Source: Acidimicrobiia bacterium (GTDB lineage Bacteria > Actinomycetota > Acidimicrobiia > Acidimicrobiales > Bin134). Taken from it: a DNA stretch of 41,820 bases. The notes below the pieces were generated by a model that made no database searches, was not told the origin of the DNA, and was given only the letters and a program-made list of their open reading frames with translations. The stretch is taken from positions 1 through 41,820 of the forward strand of contig JAJECA010000052.1 in assembly GCA_022822265.1 (NCBI GenBank), given 5' to 3'. Positions 16,556 through 24,839 of this stretch are shown one piece after another; the first letter of the stretch is position 1, and each line of letters begins with the position of its first letter. The position numbers were made by a program, and so were the translations under genes.

Positions 16556-17356
16556 TCAGCTAGCTGGACGCAGGCGCCAGGAGTACTCGGCGGTCTGATA
16601 CGGGACCGGCACCCCATACGTTGAGGCGATATCTGGGTCCGAGCCCTCACCGATAGAGATGATGAGCTCGTCTTTCACACCGCCGACGATGTCTCCCTGG
16701 CCTTCGATGATCGAATCGCCCTCGAAGTAGATCTGGGTGGTGAGCGGGTCGTATCCCTCTTTGTTGAGTTTGAAGTGGAAGTGGGCCGGCCGCCAGGCGT
16801 GCCGTCCGATCATCAGGAGGAACTGGCCGGTCGGGCCGGCGTGGGGAATCTGATAGGGCGCAGGCCGGATGCTGGAAAACCGAAACTCGCCGTTCTCATC
16901 GGTTTCCATGATCCCCCGGAGGTTGTTCTCCGGCGGAACTGGATTGAACCCGGAATAGGTGCCGTCATTGCCCGAGTGCCACGTGTCCACGGTCACCCCG
17001 GCCAGCGGAGCGCCGTCGAGGTCGGTGATCTTGCCGGAGAAAACAATCGGATCGCCGGGCTCATCCTCGCGCATCGGCAGGCGGTACGGAGGTTCGAGCT
17101 GGCTGTGCTCCTTGTAGTAAGGGCCTTGCACTGCACCCTTTGAACCCGGCTTGTGGTCGAACGTGATTCTCTCCACTGCCGCCTCGAAGAAGACCATCAT
17201 GAACAGCGGCATCTCGCCGGAGCCTGCAAGCTTGCCCATAAACTGGACCGCCGCCATGAACTCCTGATGGTTGACGTCGTGGGCCGCCAATCGATCCTTG
17301 ATGGTCTCGATGATGTCTACGGCCACTTTCGTGACTCGGTCATTTTGCTCGGTCAT
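16556..17356 (-). CDS. catA: Intradiol ring-cleavage dioxygenase (catechol/hydroxyquinol 1,2-dioxygenase)
   Basis: 266 aa, typical for catechol 1,2-dioxygenases with the N-terminal helical dimerisation domain (residues ~1-95). Non-heme Fe(III) ligands can be placed: Tyr in VQGPYYKE, Tyr in RPAPYQIPHAGP, and the two histidines of WRPAHFHFKL. DTWHSGNDGTYSGF is the usual core motif. It cleaves a catechol between the hydroxyls to a cis,cis-muconate; whether the preferred substrate is catechol, halocatechol or hydroxyquinol cannot be read from the sequence. Start MTEQNDRV at 17356, preceded by GGGGGAA; the extra frame to 17401 is unlikely. It has its own 116-bp upstream region with a GGTATTGG element, separating it from catC. 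Confidence 0.9.
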   Translation of the reverse strand: MTEQNDRVTKVAVDIIETIKDRLAAHDVNHQEFMAAVQFMGKLAGSGEMPLFMMVFFEAAVERITFDHKPGSKGAVQGPYYKEHSQLEPPYRLPMREDEPGDPIVFSGKITDLDGAPLAGVTVDTWHSGNDGTYSGFNPVPPENNLRGIMETDENGEFRFSSIRPAPYQIPHAGPTGQFLLMIGRHAWRPAHFHFKLNKEGYDPLTTQIYFEGDSIIEGQGDIVGGVKDELIISIGEGSDPDIASTYGVPVPYQTAEYSWRLRPAS

Positions 17357-17416
17357 TTGGTTCCCCCGTTTCTGTGTGGCTGTTGGCCCAGTGATAGTCA
17401 AGCACGGTCATTCCCG

Positions 17417-17450
17417 CCAATACCTTTTGCGACCGCTCGACATACCCAAT
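17417..17450 (-). promoter_or_regulatory. Regulatory region of catA with GGTATTGG element
   Basis: Read on the minus strand, GCAAAAGGTATTGGCGGG ends 60 bp before the catA ATG. A second related element, CATATTGGGTATG, lies about 25 bp further upstream. The same GCAAnAGGTATTGG core occurs before catB, and CAAATGGTATTGGCGGG occurs before the lipoprotein gene. Confidence 0.55.
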
Positions 17451-17472
17451 ATGAATGAATACTCGCGGCACT

Positions 17473-17775
17473 TCAATCGCTTGCGTCCGGGTTGGATTCG
17501 CCGAGCCAGCTGGAGTGAGCGGCCAAAGGAGTCACGGTGATTTCGAGGTAGGGAAACAGCGGCAGCCCCGACAGAATCCTGTGGAGTTCGTCGTTGTCCT
17601 CCACGTCGAAAACGCTGTAGTTGGCCCACTCACCAACGATCCGCCACAAGCCAGTCCATTTCCCGGCCCGCTGCCACTGGTGGGAGTAGTCGCGTTCTTG
17701 CTCCAACAGCGTTGCCACGAAATCCGGGTCGAGGTCAGACGGCAGCTTCACCGTCATGTGAACGAGGTACTCCAC
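17473..17775 (-). CDS. catC: Muconolactone isomerase / chloromuconolactone dehalogenase family
   Basis: 100 aa, full family length. The protein reads EYLVHMTVKLPSDL, ERDYSHQWQRAGKWTGLWR, VGEWANYSVFDVEDNDELH, LPLFPYLEITVTPL, closely following CatC (muconolactone delta-isomerase). Members that work in halocatechol routes (ClcF) are 5-chloromuconolactone dehalogenases of the same fold, and the neighbourhood makes either plausible. The start is GTG 17775, which aligns with the usual N-terminus; an internal ATG six codons later would remove the first strand. It lies 11 nt after the catB stop, in one operon with it. Confidence 0.87.
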   Translation of the reverse strand: MEYLVHMTVKLPSDLDPDFVATLLEQERDYSHQWQRAGKWTGLWRIVGEWANYSVFDVEDNDELHRILSGLPLFPYLEITVTPLAAHSSWLGESNPDASD

Positions 17776-17786
17776 GGCCCGCCTGC

Positions 17787-18923
17787 TCAGCTGGCCGAAG
17801 AGGGGCGCTGAAACTCCGCGACCTTGTCCCAGTCAACCTCGACGCCCAAGCCTGGACCCTGGGGAACGACAAGGTCACCGCGTTCATATTCAAGCGGCTC
17901 GACCAAGATCTCATCGGCCAGCAGAAGCGGCCCGACAAGCTCGCACCCGAGGTCTAGCTGGGGAAGCGCGGCGAACAGATGGGCAGATGCCGCCGTTCCT
18001 ATGGGCGACTCCAAGGCGGTCCCTCCGTAGCAGCCCAAACCGGTTGCTGTGGCAATCTGACCCACGGCAAGGCCCCGGAGCAGCCCACCGGCCTTGGCGA
18101 CTTTCACTGCCACACCGTCGCAGGTCCGAGTCCGGGTCGCCCGTAGGGCGTCGCTCGGCGTGCAGACGGATTCGTCGGCAATCAGGGAGATCCTCGTTGC
18201 CCGAGCGGTCAGGTGCGCGAGGCCTTCCAGGTCGTCACGGCGGATCGGCTGCTCCACAAAGGACACACCGAGGGTCTCGAGCTTGTCGATTACCCACCGA
18301 GCAGTCTCCAACGGCCAAGAAGCGTTGGGATCGACCAGGTAGTCCACGTCGGGACCGAGCGCGTCGATGACCGCGGCCACTCGCTCCACATCCTCGTCGG
18401 GATTGACCGCCCCCATCTTCAGCTTCAGCGCGGTATGGCCTTGATCGAATCGCTCCTGTACCTCCTGCACAATGGATTCGATGTCGGCCGCGCCCACCGC
18501 CCACCGCACCGGGATGCGATCGCGGGCCGGACCACCGCCGAGCAAGGTTGAGACCGGCAGGCCGAGTTGGCGGCCCAAGGCATCAAATAGCGCCATCTCG
18601 ACTGCCGCTTTGGCGAAGTGATTGTCGTAGGCCACCGCATCGAGGTGTTGGACCACGGTGGGAAGGGAAACCGCGCCGAGTTCCTGCAATGCCGGTAGGA
18701 AGTGGTGCTCGATCATGGCCTGCTGGGTTTCGATGGCCTCGCCGCTCCACCACGGTCCTCCGGGGGACACCCCTTCGCCTATTCCGATGGCACCCTCGCC
18801 GGTTTCCAATTTCACAATCAGGTAGGCCTGCTGATTGATCTCCAGCCCGGCAAAGCGGTGCGGGCGAATGCTGGGGACATCGATGATCACGGTTGTGATG
18901 TCCTTGACGGTCAGGGTCTGCAT
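17787..18923 (-). CDS. catB: Muconate cycloisomerase (enolase superfamily)
   Basis: 378 aa. Muconate-lactonizing enzyme of the enolase superfamily: TALKLKMG with the catalytic KxK pair, metal ligands in DYLVDPNASW (Asp), FVEQPI (Glu) and LIADESV (Asp), and the second lysine in GVAVKVAKAGG. Substrate lid residues near the N-terminus (RPHRFAGLEINQQAYLIVKL in parts) fit the CatB/TfdD group. It converts cis,cis-muconate to muconolactone, or chloromuconate to dienelactone. ATG 18923 has GGGAGACC upstream; the frame open to 19325 runs through the promoter region and is rejected. Divergent from the first Rieske gene, with several GGTATTGG elements between. Confidence 0.9.
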   Translation of the reverse strand: MQTLTVKDITTVIIDVPSIRPHRFAGLEINQQAYLIVKLETGEGAIGIGEGVSPGGPWWSGEAIETQQAMIEHHFLPALQELGAVSLPTVVQHLDAVAYDNHFAKAAVEMALFDALGRQLGLPVSTLLGGGPARDRIPVRWAVGAADIESIVQEVQERFDQGHTALKLKMGAVNPDEDVERVAAVIDALGPDVDYLVDPNASWPLETARWVIDKLETLGVSFVEQPIRRDDLEGLAHLTARATRISLIADESVCTPSDALRATRTRTCDGVAVKVAKAGGLLRGLAVGQIATATGLGCYGGTALESPIGTAASAHLFAALPQLDLGCELVGPLLLADEILVEPLEYERGDLVVPQGPGLGVEVDWDKVAEFQRPSSAS

Positions 18924-19001
18924 GTGCTCGGTCTCCCTGCCAGCCTTTCGAATTTCCGAAGCCGGGCGCCGCTGAGCATCACACAGCACAGGCACCGAAC
19001 T

Positions 19002-19065
19002 CCAATACCTATTGCGGACCCACCCAATACCGAATTGGAATTGATCATTCCATTGGCCGGTATTG
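19002..19065. promoter_or_regulatory. Divergent operator region catB / Rieske oxygenase
   Basis: CCAATACC at 19002-19009 and again at 19024-19031 (22 bp apart, two helical turns), the latter within CCAATACCGAATTGG; then GGTATTGA at 19059-19066 in the opposite direction. CAATACCG at 19025 and CGGTATTG at 19058 form a large imperfect palindrome centred near 19045, with an inner GGAAT-TGATC-ATTCC. This is a credible multi-site LysR-type control region serving both directions. Confidence 0.6.
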
Positions 19066-19169
19066 ACGCGTATGGCGGTGGGCCTACACTGTGAATTACA
19101 GCCCGGATGCACCGGCTGTTGTCGTCGGCGCAACCTGGGTCCCATATCACTTCTCAGGGAATTGGTCCC

Positions 19170-20582
19170 ATGACATTGGCACCCGATACCACCACCAAAC
19201 GGACTCCCACAGTTCCCTCGGTGGGACTCAGGCGGCGAATCGCAGAGGTAACCCGCTGGCAGACCAGGGAAATGCTTCTGGGTGTTCTGACGCGGTTGGG
19301 CAGATGGGGCGCCAAATTCGACCAACCCCGCCGGCAGCCCTTGCGCTCGGGTTCAATCAAGCTCTATCGCTGGCACAAGAAGCCATACGGCTCGGAAGAC
19401 AAGCCCATGTCGCTTCTGGAGATCCCCTGGGACTACGTGGAGGAGAATCAGCACAAGACCCCCTTCCTCGGTCTGCGGGAGTACTGGTATCCGGCCTTGA
19501 TTTCCAAGGAACTTCGCAACAACCAGCCCAAAGCGATCACGCTCTTGGGCGACGACCTGGTGTTCTTCCGAGACGGCGAAGGTAAACCCCGGGCCCTGGA
19601 GAATCACTGCCCCCACCGCGGCGCCTTTTTGTCACTGGGTCAGGTCGGGGTGTATGAGCCCGGCACCATCACCTGCCGCTACCACGGCATGACCTTCGAC
19701 GGCGACGGCCAGTGTGTTGCCTACCTCACCGACGGACCCGACAGTTCGATTCCGGGCCGAATCACCGCTCGTTCATTCCCGGTCGAGGAGCACAACAGCG
19801 TCATCTTCATCTACATGGGAGACCGCGAGCCCGAACCTCTGATGGATTCCGTGCCCCATGCCGACACGGTGCTAAGCGGTGTCGGCGAGTACTTTCTCGA
19901 TCGGGTCCCATTGCCTTACAGCTACTTGAACCTGCTGGACAACACCGTCGACCTCACCCATCCGGGCATCCTTCACCGCAATTGCCTTCAGTTCGCCGGC
20001 CAGGCCCCCGAGGTGGGGTCGGTCAGCACCAAGCGGCTTGACGACGGCGGCCTGTACGCGTATCTGACCGAGACTCCCAACCATCCCGGAAGACTGAACT
20101 TGGTGGACCAGACGTGGTACCTGCCCAACATGATCTATGCCCCCGTCGGCCGCAGCCCGGTATTGGCGGGCGGCGGATGGGGCTGGTTCGTCCCTGTCGA
20201 CATAGGCAACCACAACTTCTGGTTCATCGCTCGATTGACGAACCCCGAGCGTCCGGAGAGGAAGCTGCTCACCAAGACGAAGAAGAGCTTGGCCTCATTT
20301 GCCATGGGCCGAATCGCAGGGCGCGACGTCTTCTGGCCGGGGAGCGCCAAGTCATGCCTCGATGGCGGCGACACCCCCATTCAGACATCGCAGGGCCGCA
20401 TCGTGCGGTGGGATAAGGAAAAGCTCACCAGCGCCGACCGGGGAACCGTCCAAGTCCGACGGATCATGCAAGAGGCCCATCAAGCCGAGATCGCCGAGCG
20501 GGCTGCCAAAGGCATCCCCGAGCGGCGCATTCAACGACCATATGCGCCCATGGAGCGGGAAGCGCCGGTCAACGTTCGCTGA
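19170..20582 (+). CDS. Rieske non-heme iron oxygenase, alpha subunit (1)
   Basis: 470-aa ring-hydroxylating oxygenase. Rieske centre CPHR (ENHCPHRGAFLSLGQ) and CRYHG (TITCRYHGMTFDG); mononuclear iron site in LDNTVDLTHPGILHRN (N-x2-D-x2-H-x4-H). An unusual N-terminal extension of about 90 residues precedes the Rieske domain and is shared with the paralog at 22206 (GSIKLYRWHKKPYGS, IPWDYVEENQ). It probably hydroxylates or demethylates an aromatic substrate; no ferredoxin or reductase gene is in the window. The start at ATG 19170 has CAGGGA 9 nt upstream. Downstream of a GGTATTGA element in the catB divergent region. Confidence 0.88.
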   Translation: MTLAPDTTTKRTPTVPSVGLRRRIAEVTRWQTREMLLGVLTRLGRWGAKFDQPRRQPLRSGSIKLYRWHKKPYGSEDKPMSLLEIPWDYVEENQHKTPFLGLREYWYPALISKELRNNQPKAITLLGDDLVFFRDGEGKPRALENHCPHRGAFLSLGQVGVYEPGTITCRYHGMTFDGDGQCVAYLTDGPDSSIPGRITARSFPVEEHNSVIFIYMGDREPEPLMDSVPHADTVLSGVGEYFLDRVPLPYSYLNLLDNTVDLTHPGILHRNCLQFAGQAPEVGSVSTKRLDDGGLYAYLTETPNHPGRLNLVDQTWYLPNMIYAPVGRSPVLAGGGWGWFVPVDIGNHNFWFIARLTNPERPERKLLTKTKKSLASFAMGRIAGRDVFWPGSAKSCLDGGDTPIQTSQGRIVRWDKEKLTSADRGTVQVRRIMQEAHQAEIAERAAKGIPERRIQRPYAPMEREAPVNVR

Positions 20583-20648
20583 CTCTCCGGGCCGCGCATC
20601 GCTCAGGCCCCTTCTCATACCAGTTGGGCATGGCGTAACGCCTCAAAT

Positions 20649-20656
20649 GGTATTGG
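20649..20656 (+). promoter_or_regulatory. GGTATTGG element before the lipoprotein gene
   Basis: CAAATGGTATTGGCGGG (20645-20661) differs at one position from the catA element CAAAAGGTATTGGCGGG on the minus strand. It lies 107 bp before the lipoprotein start. Confidence 0.5.
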
Positions 20657-20763
20657 CGGGTTTGCCTTGGCCGATGTGATACTCGGCTTTGACTGAAGTG
20701 GGGCGGGCTGCGATTCCCACGATTCGCAGGCGGCCGCAATCTGGACCAGGGGAGACCGCGGAT

Positions 20764-22182
20764 ATGTGGACACGACGGCACCGGACCAAGCATCTGCTCA
20801 TCGCATTTCTTGCTGTGATCGCCATGCTGGCGGCTTCTTGCGGCAACGATGACGACGGAGACAGCGGAGTTTCCGGCGAAGCAGAGCCCGAGCAGACCGC
20901 GGCGCCGGCCGACGAGCCCGAACCCGAACCGGCCCCCGCAGAAGAGCCGGCCGACGAGCCCGCGTCCGAACCGGCCGATGAACCCGAACCGGTCGACGAG
21001 CCTGAACCGGCCGATGAACCCGAGCCAGCCGATGAGCCTGAACCCGAACCTGAGGCCACGGAAGCGCCTCCTCCTCCCGAGCCGACCGGACCGCCGATCA
21101 AGCTGATGGCATCGGGCTCGATAAGCGGCCCGGTGGGCATTCCTGAGGTACAGGATGCCGCCGAGGGCGCCGTCGCGGCCATCAACGCCGCCGGTGGCGT
21201 AAATGGTCGCCCCATCGAGCTGCTGATCTGTGACGACGAATCCAACCCGAATCTGTCGGTCGAATGTGGGCGCAAGGCGGTAGAAGAGGGAGTTGTGGCC
21301 GTTGTCGGCGCCACCAGCGGATTCGGCAACGAGTACATGGGCGTGCTTCAAGATGCCGGTATCCCCTCCATCGGCAATTTGTCCCGCAGCCAACTGGAAC
21401 TCTCATCCCCGCTGTCATTCCCGATCGGGGGCGGCATTGCCGTTGCTTTGGCCGCGATTGGCTATGGCCTCGGTGAAAATGGTGCCACCACCGTTCACGC
21501 AGCCATCCCCGCCACCGGCAACGCCGCCGCTCTGGCCGGGATCTTCTTGAATGCCGGTCTTGCCCCCTATGGCCTCAGCCTCAAGGGTCAAACGGGGTTC
21601 CCCCCGGATGCCGCTGATATCACCCCATTGGTGCAGGCCACCCTGGAGGGCGGGACCGACGGTGTGGCCTTCATCATGACCCCCGACCTGATCAACAAGT
21701 ATCTGCTAGCCCTGCCCAATCTGGGTGCCGACCCCCTCTTGGTGTCCTCACCGCTGGTCTACTCCCAGACGAACTTCGACATCGTGGGCGATGCCGCCGA
21801 AGGCCTCATCCTGGCGGGACAGATCCTGCCCTCCACGTACACCGAGAATCCCGGCATACAGCGGTTCCACGATGACTTAGACGCCATCGGGTCTGATGCC
21901 GCCCGCAGCGAGTTGGCGATAAATACCTGGGCGTCGTATCACATCGTGGCCGACATCATGAGGACCATGGACCCGGAGGCCATCGACTCGGCATCACTGG
22001 TTGCCGCCATGGAGGCCGCCGGGGAAATCCACTTCGATCCGCTACCACCGTTCAACTGGGCAGAGCCGATCATGGCGTATCCACCGGCTTCCCGAACGTT
22101 CAGCGACTATGTGGTCCTCTCCGAAGTTCGCAATGGCCAGATCGTAGCCCTGACCGGAGAATACGTAAGCCTCTCGCGATGA
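20764..22182 (+). CDS. ABC importer substrate-binding lipoprotein (LivK-type)
   Basis: 472 aa. Lipoprotein signal: a basic start (MWTRRHRTKH), a hydrophobic core and a lipobox LAASC, so the mature protein is anchored on the outer face of the membrane. Residues ~35-125 form an acidic Pro/Glu-rich tether (repeated EPADEPEP units). The remainder is a type I periplasmic-binding fold: IKLMASGSISGPVGIPEV, GVNGRPIELLICDDESNP, AVVGATSGFGNEY. Probable partner of the LivHMG fusion and LivF encoded at 11437-14819. It sits between the two Rieske genes, which suggests that it binds their substrate. ATG 20764 starts the signal peptide; longer frames are not needed. Confidence 0.88.
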   Translation: MWTRRHRTKHLLIAFLAVIAMLAASCGNDDDGDSGVSGEAEPEQTAAPADEPEPEPAPAEEPADEPASEPADEPEPVDEPEPADEPEPADEPEPEPEATEAPPPPEPTGPPIKLMASGSISGPVGIPEVQDAAEGAVAAINAAGGVNGRPIELLICDDESNPNLSVECGRKAVEEGVVAVVGATSGFGNEYMGVLQDAGIPSIGNLSRSQLELSSPLSFPIGGGIAVALAAIGYGLGENGATTVHAAIPATGNAAALAGIFLNAGLAPYGLSLKGQTGFPPDAADITPLVQATLEGGTDGVAFIMTPDLINKYLLALPNLGADPLLVSSPLVYSQTNFDIVGDAAEGLILAGQILPSTYTENPGIQRFHDDLDAIGSDAARSELAINTWASYHIVADIMRTMDPEAIDSASLVAAMEAAGEIHFDPLPPFNWAEPIMAYPPASRTFSDYVVLSEVRNGQIVALTGEYVSLSR

Positions 22183-22205
22183 TCCTCTGACGACCTGGAG
22201 GCGTC

Positions 22206-23627
22206 ATGTCAACAGCTGAAGCCCACCGGACTCAGGAAGAATTCGGGGACACCGCCGAGCGGCACGCCGCCGCGTTGCCCTCAATTCCCGCCCCAGCCCG
22301 CATCCGTCAAGTCCTCGCCCAGCAATTCACAGAGTGGGGTGTCAGCTTTCTGAGCCGATTCCCCAGCCTGAAGCCGCTGGTGGACAAGCCCCGGACCCAG
22401 CCGATGAAGTCGGGGGCCTACCGCCTCTACCAATGGTGGAAGAGCCCCTATGGCGTACCAGAAAAGCCGGCCTCGGTGGGCGAAATCCCCTGGGACTACG
22501 TCGAGGAGAGCCAGGACAAGATTCCGTTCCAAGGGCTGCGGGAGTACTGGTACCCGGCCATTGAGTCGAAGGACTTGATGCACAACGAGCTGAAGCCGGT
22601 GACCTTGCTGGGCGACAACATCGTGTTGTTCCGAGATGCCGAGGGTCGGGCTCGAGCTCTCCAGAACCGCTGCCCCCATCGAGGACCGCTGTTGTCGCTG
22701 GGACAAGTCGGCGTGTGGGCGCCGGGAACCCTCACCTGCCGCTACCACGGCATGACCTTTGATGGAGACGGCGAGTGCGTCGCTTTTTTGGCTGACGGTC
22801 CCAACAGCAACGCGTGCGGAAAAGTCCGAGCCCGGTCGTACCCGGTAGAGGAGATCAGGGGTGTCGTGCTCGTCTACATGGGAGATAGAGAGCCCCCGTC
22901 CTTCCTGGAGACCTTTCCCCATGCCCAAACCGTGTTCGGCCAAAAGCTCCTCATGGTCCAACAGCTCGACCTGCCCTATAGCCACCTCAACATGTTGGAT
23001 AACACCGTGGACATGACCCATGTGGGCTGCCTCCACCGGACGTGCTCGCTGTTCAATGGACAGAAGCCGGCCGGTGACTTGGAGTTCGAGGAGATCTTCG
23101 ACGGCCAGGGCCTCCACGTGTGGTACACGGAGCCCGATGAACACCCGGGGACGTTCAGCATCGACCACATCGAGTGGCTGCTGCCCAATCTCGTGTACCA
23201 CGCTCCCGGGGATCTGGCTGGACCCCTCGATGAGGGTTACTTCTGGTTCGTTCCCCGCGACGTGGGCAGCTTCACCGGATGGCTGATCATGGGGAAGACG
23301 GACTTCGGCACCCCCATGCGCAACACGTTGGCCGCCCAGGCCATCAATCTCATGATGGGGCGCTTCTTCGGCCGCATATACCCGTGGCCGGGCAGCATCA
23401 CCAGCTGCATCTACGGGGGCGACGCCGTTTTGCAAGCCGCCCAAGGGCGGGTGGCCCGTTGGGATATGGACCGGTTAGCTCGAACTGATCGCCCGGTGGT
23501 CAAGATCCGCCGGATGCTCCAGGCGGCCCACCAAGAAGAGGTGGCTGAGCGCCAAGCGCGCGACGAGCAGAAGGTCCACCGGATCCGCCGCCCCGAACCG
23601 GCCGCGGAGGAGCCGGCGACCACATGA
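22206..23627 (+). CDS. Rieske non-heme iron oxygenase, alpha subunit (2)
   Basis: 473 aa, clearly paralogous to the oxygenase at 19170 over its whole length. Rieske ligands CPHR (QNRCPHRGPLLSLGQ) and CRYHG; catalytic iron motif LDNTVDMTHVGCLHR. The same ~95-residue N-terminal extension is present (KSGAYRLYQWWKSPYGV, EIPWDYVEES). The two enzymes may be subunits of one hetero-oligomer or act on successive intermediates; sequence alone does not tell. Its stop overlaps the start of selenoprotein 2 (ATGA), so the redox-active selenoprotein is translationally coupled to this oxygenase. Confidence 0.88.
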   Translation: MSTAEAHRTQEEFGDTAERHAAALPSIPAPARIRQVLAQQFTEWGVSFLSRFPSLKPLVDKPRTQPMKSGAYRLYQWWKSPYGVPEKPASVGEIPWDYVEESQDKIPFQGLREYWYPAIESKDLMHNELKPVTLLGDNIVLFRDAEGRARALQNRCPHRGPLLSLGQVGVWAPGTLTCRYHGMTFDGDGECVAFLADGPNSNACGKVRARSYPVEEIRGVVLVYMGDREPPSFLETFPHAQTVFGQKLLMVQQLDLPYSHLNMLDNTVDMTHVGCLHRTCSLFNGQKPAGDLEFEEIFDGQGLHVWYTEPDEHPGTFSIDHIEWLLPNLVYHAPGDLAGPLDEGYFWFVPRDVGSFTGWLIMGKTDFGTPMRNTLAAQAINLMMGRFFGRIYPWPGSITSCIYGGDAVLQAAQGRVARWDMDRLARTDRPVVKIRRMLQAAHQEEVAERQARDEQKVHRIRRPEPAAEEPATT

Positions 23628-24826
23628 GCATTGCGACGCCCGACCACACCACCGATATCGATGTCCGCGACGACCTGATCGACGCCCACAGGTACTACTG
23701 GGACCATCTCTCGAAGCCTGGGACGTGGTGGTCGGGCGCCGAACGGGTGGCCATCGCCCGCGAGACCCGCTTGGCCCGCCAGTGTGCCCTCTGCTTGCGT
23801 CGGAAAGCGGCATTGTCGCCCTACGGGATTGACGGCGTACACGATGATTCTGGCAGCGGGCTAGCCCCCGGAGTGATAGACGCCGCCCACCGGATCGCCA
23901 CCGACGCCGGTCGCCTGACGAAGTCGTGGTTTGATTCGGTTATCGATGACCAGTTCACCGATGCGCACTACGTGGAGCTTTTGGGGATCGTGTCTTCGGT
24001 GATGTCGATTGACACCATCCACATCATTTTGGGCCTTCCCCTGGATCCGCTCCCCGAGCCGTTACCCGGGGAGCCGTCTCGCCAGCATCCCGCTGGGCTC
24101 GAGGACATCGGCGGCTGGGTACCGGCGATAAATCCAAGCAAGGCATCCTCCAGCGAAAGGGACCTGTTCGCCACCCGGCGGGCCAGCAATGTGTCCAAGT
24201 CGCTGAGCCTGGTGCCCGAGGAACACCGATCGATGAAGCGGGTCTTGGCCGCTCAGTATCTCCCCATCGAACTGGTGCCCTCACCGGGCGAGAACGGGGG
24301 GCGGGCCATCAGCAGAGCGCTGATGGAACTGGTCGGAGCGCGGACTTCAGCCATCAACGAGTGCTTCTATTGAACGAACGGCCATTCGTTCCTGTTCCGT
24401 GAGAACAGCAAGCTCGACGGCACACCAGGCGACCCGGTCGCCGCCACCGACCGGACCCGAGACAGCGGTGTTGTTGGTGGCAGCGAACTGCTCGACCTGG
24501 CCGACGCCGCTTTGACCAATCCCGATCAAATGCCCGAAGCCCGGGCTGCCGTCATCCACCGCTTGGGCGAGGCCGCGCTGGTGGACGCCGCCGGTGTGAT
24601 CGGTGCCTTCCAGCGGATGAACCGGCTGGCCGACGCAACTGGTTTGCCGGTCGACAAACCCCTGGCCGTGCTGACCGCGGGCCTGGACGACGAACTCGGC
24701 ATCCAGGGGTTTTACACCGCACAGCACTCCAAGAGGCTGCCATGGGTGGTGCGCAAGCTGGGTCAGATAATGCGTCCATTCGGGAGCGTAATGATGAAGG
24801 TGCTTGCCCCTAAGAACGACGTCTGA
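23624..24826 (+). CDS. Selenoprotein 2: two-domain AhpD/CMD-like protein with in-frame TGA (Sec250)
   Basis: 400 aa when the TGA at 24371-24373 is read as selenocysteine. Domain 1: WWSGAERVAIARETR, C54-A-L-C57, LRRKAALSPYG. Domain 2: NVSKSLSLVPEEHRS, then SAINECFY-U with U250 at the second redox position of CxxC, and TNGHSFLFR (H +4, R +9). The C-terminus continues with ALVDAAGVIGAFQRMNRLADATGLP, a classic CMD-family helix, and a basic tail. The stop TGA at 24824 is not followed by homologous sequence in frame. The N-terminal ORF would otherwise end right before the essential residues, and the C-terminal ORF has no ribosome-binding site of its own. Coupled to Rieske oxygenase 2 by ATGA overlap. 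Confidence 0.9.
24392..24408 (+). promoter_or_regulatory. SECIS-like hairpin of selenoprotein 2
   Basis: CTGTTC-CGTGA-GAACAG: a perfect 6-bp stem with a 5-nt loop, 24 nt between the TGA and the loop, G at loop position 2. Geometry is the same as in selenoprotein 1 although the stem sequence differs. Confidence 0.7.
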
Positions 24827-24839
24827 TTGCTCCCGTGCG

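Noticed and set aside
17787..19325. 512-aa version of CatB
   Set aside because: The extra N-terminus is the operator region of the divergent Rieske gene; homology and ribosome-binding site start at 18923.
24512..24826. Separate 104-aa gene after selenoprotein 2
   Set aside because: It is in the same frame as the preceding ORF after the TGA, has no ribosome-binding site at its ATG, and continues the homology of the paralogs; it is the C-terminal part of the selenoprotein.
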